In this document: in pieces, positions 62,679-64,000 of the stretch
Position numbering within the stretch: the stretch's first letter is position 1
Layout of the letters: every line of letters begins with the position of its first letter
NCBI GenBank assembly: GCA_050633705.1
Contig: JBOEGZ010000003.1
Location: 52,923 to 116,922 of the forward strand
DNA length: 64,000 bases
Reading direction: 5' to 3'
From: JAJFHI01 sp050633705
Lineage (GTDB): Bacteria; Pseudomonadota; Alphaproteobacteria; Rhizobiales; Hyphomicrobiaceae
Notes under the pieces: generated by a model
The model's input: the letters and a program-made list of their open reading frames with translations, nothing else
Database searches by the model: none
Told to the model about the DNA's origin: nothing
Position numbers and translations under genes: made by a program

Positions 62679-64000
62679 CTAACATATAATCTCATCGACC
62701 TCGTCCGGCGACGTCACATAAACAATACTGACAAATCCCCGCTTCTTGGCTGATGCGCAAATTTCGGTCCTCGTCAGCATTTCTACGGCAGGAAACTGGC
62801 GCTTGTCATAGTCGGTATAGTAAAGGTTAAAGACACAAGGCTGTTCGGTTGTCCTCAAGCCCATCAACATCGGAAGTCCGACATTGGCGGGAACGAAGAG
62901 AGGGGCATTGAGACAGGAATAAGGAATCGCCTTCCACATTGTCGAAGAGAAGAGAACGAGCGGAGTGGGAGAGGCGCCTACATAGGGGGCGAGCCGATCG
63001 GTAAGCCGTTTCAGCGGCGCACTCTTTGCCGCCTCTCCGATGATAGTCAGTTTTTCCATCATCGATACCGGCGTGTCCTTGGCCGAAAGCGATCGATAAA
63101 GACGAGCGATGGCCTTTTCCACTTTCCGATAGTGCCATCCATCTCCAAAATTTGCGGCCACCACACAGACCGCCAAAGCCGCTGCACCGAGTGGCGCTAC
63201 ACGGCCAGGCCGTGCACTTAGGGCCCCGACCGTCCGAGCAGACAACACAGCCACCGCAATCCAAGTGCCAACATTGATGAAATAGTAGGCGCTACCGCCC
63301 AGGACCTCCAGTGCGAGAGTTGGTGCCGTGCTCACTACGAGCATGACCAGCAAAATCTGGTTCCACATTGGCGATTGGCCCCGGTTCCAATGCCATAGAC
63401 AAAGGGCCACCACTGCGCAAATCACAGAGAGGTTTATCGATGCGACGGTCGGAAAGTGACGCGGAAAATGGAAAGGATTGATCCAGGTATGTCCTGCGTG
63501 ATTGAGAGGTAGGAGATAGCTCACAAGAAGCCAGGTCAGCGCGACAGCAAACAGCACAAGCATGCCGTAATGATGAAGCGCCAAGCGGTGTCGTGATCGC
63601 AACAACAAGTAAGCAAAACCTGATGCAAAAATCCCACCCGTGGAAACCTTCGACGAGAACGCGAGTAGGGCGATGAGGCAGCCGGTCAGGAGTGTGCTAG
63701 CTGAAAATTTTGTGGTGTCCTCTTCTGTCAGCGCACTTAAATAGACCAATCCAATCAGGATGATGGTGAGGCCAAGAGCGTGGCTTTCGGAGGCAAAAAA
63801 TGAGTTCAAATCCCAGAGACAAATGAGGAAGAGCAAGCCAATCGGCACAACAACCAATTGCAGCGAAAGAATCCTCTTGCCGCACATAGTTGCTATCTGC
63901 CGGTTTGCCTCGCACAGGGAGAAGAATAGCCAAGGAATTAAGAGCAGCTGCTGACCAAGATAGTAACCGGCCGGTGCGCTTTGGTTCGCACCCTTTGCGA
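62679..64000 (-). CDS. GT-C-like integral membrane protein, 5' end beyond the right edge
   Basis: The frame is open from the right edge to a stop at 62679 with no in-frame stop codon; the ATG at 63887 is internal, because the upstream codons continue as membrane protein (APAGYYLGQQLLLIPWLFFS). At least seven further hydrophobic segments follow, then a ~170-residue soluble C-terminus with PLVLFSSTMWKAIPYSCLNA and VSIVYVTSPDEVDEIIC, probably periplasmic. The layout resembles the GT-C membrane protein at 53736–55913, though the sequences are not obviously homologous. Its position at the end of the CDP-sugar/Gtr locus suggests a transferase using the flipped lipid-linked sugar; this is not proven. 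Confidence 0.7.
   Translation of the reverse strand, partial: AKGANQSAPAGYYLGQQLLLIPWLFFSLCEANRQIATMCGKRILSLQLVVVPIGLLFLICLWDLNSFFASESHALGLTIILIGLVYLSALTEEDTTKFSASTLLTGCLIALLAFSSKVSTGGIFASGFAYLLLRSRHRLALHHYGMLVLFAVALTWLLVSYLLPLNHAGHTWINPFHFPRHFPTVASINLSVICAVVALCLWHWNRGQSPMWNQILLVMLVVSTAPTLALEVLGGSAYYFINVGTWIAVAVLSARTVGALSARPGRVAPLGAAALAVCVVAANFGDGWHYRKVEKAIARLYRSLSAKDTPVSMMEKLTIIGEAAKSAPLKRLTDRLAPYVGASPTPLVLFSSTMWKAIPYSCLNAPLFVPANVGLPMLMGLRTTEQPCVFNLYYTDYDKRQFPAVEMLTRTEICASAKKRGFVSIVYVTSPDEVDEIIC

Overview
The window looks like a chromosome segment of an alphaproteobacterium, most probably of the Hyphomicrobiales (Rhizobiales). The gene order pckA – chvI – chvG – hprK – PTS EIIA(Man) – HPr – ahcY – divL – tsaE, the order trpF – trpB – trpA – accD – folC with lapA, ihfB, sppA, rpsA, cmk and aroA beside it, and an AccD without its zinc-finger cysteines are all familiar from that group. 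No species can be named from the sequence alone.

Layout. (1) 1–2.1 kb: two tandem secreted M23-type peptidase genes on the minus strand; the first runs off the left edge and starts at GTG. (2) 2.3–13.4 kb: pckA, an FMN split-barrel protein, the ChvI/ChvG two-component system, a permease-less PTS (HprK, EIIA, HPr), a TadG-like von Willebrand A protein and ahcY. (3) 13.5–26 kb: DivL (tyrosine in the H-box), a TsaE–sugar kinase fusion, a MurU-like nucleotidyltransferase, AddB, AddA and thioredoxin. The kinase domain and MurU-like protein suggest MurNAc recycling. (4) 26–38.7 kb: minus-strand housekeeping block folC, accD, trpA, trpB, trpF, lapA, ihfB, sppA, rpsA, cmk and aroA, then a TIGR02300 protein and tRNA-Ala(GGC) on the plus strand.

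(5) From the tRNA to the right edge the content is accessory. First come a hypothetical membrane protein and a stand-alone periplasmic CHASE domain. Then comes a two-gene cassette (an SDR and a cytidylyltransferase–aldo/keto reductase fusion) bounded by two decayed copies of one IS3-family transposase in opposite orientation. Next is a minus-strand pseudaminic-acid operon, pseB – pseC – pseG/pseH fusion – pseI, ending in a 1048-residue two-domain glycosyltransferase. No canonical PseF is visible; the cytidylyltransferase domain of the cassette is the obvious candidate for activating the sugar to its CMP form.

(6) 52–64 kb: a sugar O-methyltransferase, then a second glycan locus with glucose-1-phosphate cytidylyltransferase (RfbF), CDP-glucose 4,6-dehydratase (RfbG), a TylCIII-type C-methyltransferase, a Gfo/Idh oxidoreductase, another methyltransferase, a GtrB-like polyprenyl-phosphate glycosyltransferase and a GtrA-like flippase. 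It is flanked by two large GT-C-like membrane proteins, the second cut by the right edge. My reading, an inference, is a three-component Gtr-type periplasmic glycosylation system with its own pathway for a CDP-linked, C-methyl-branched 6-deoxyhexose. This locus and the pse locus with its unusual fusions are the most novel parts of the window.

Several starts were moved from the longest open frame to an internal codon with a better ribosome binding site or family fit; each entry says so. Protein families were assigned by reading motifs; no database search was run.
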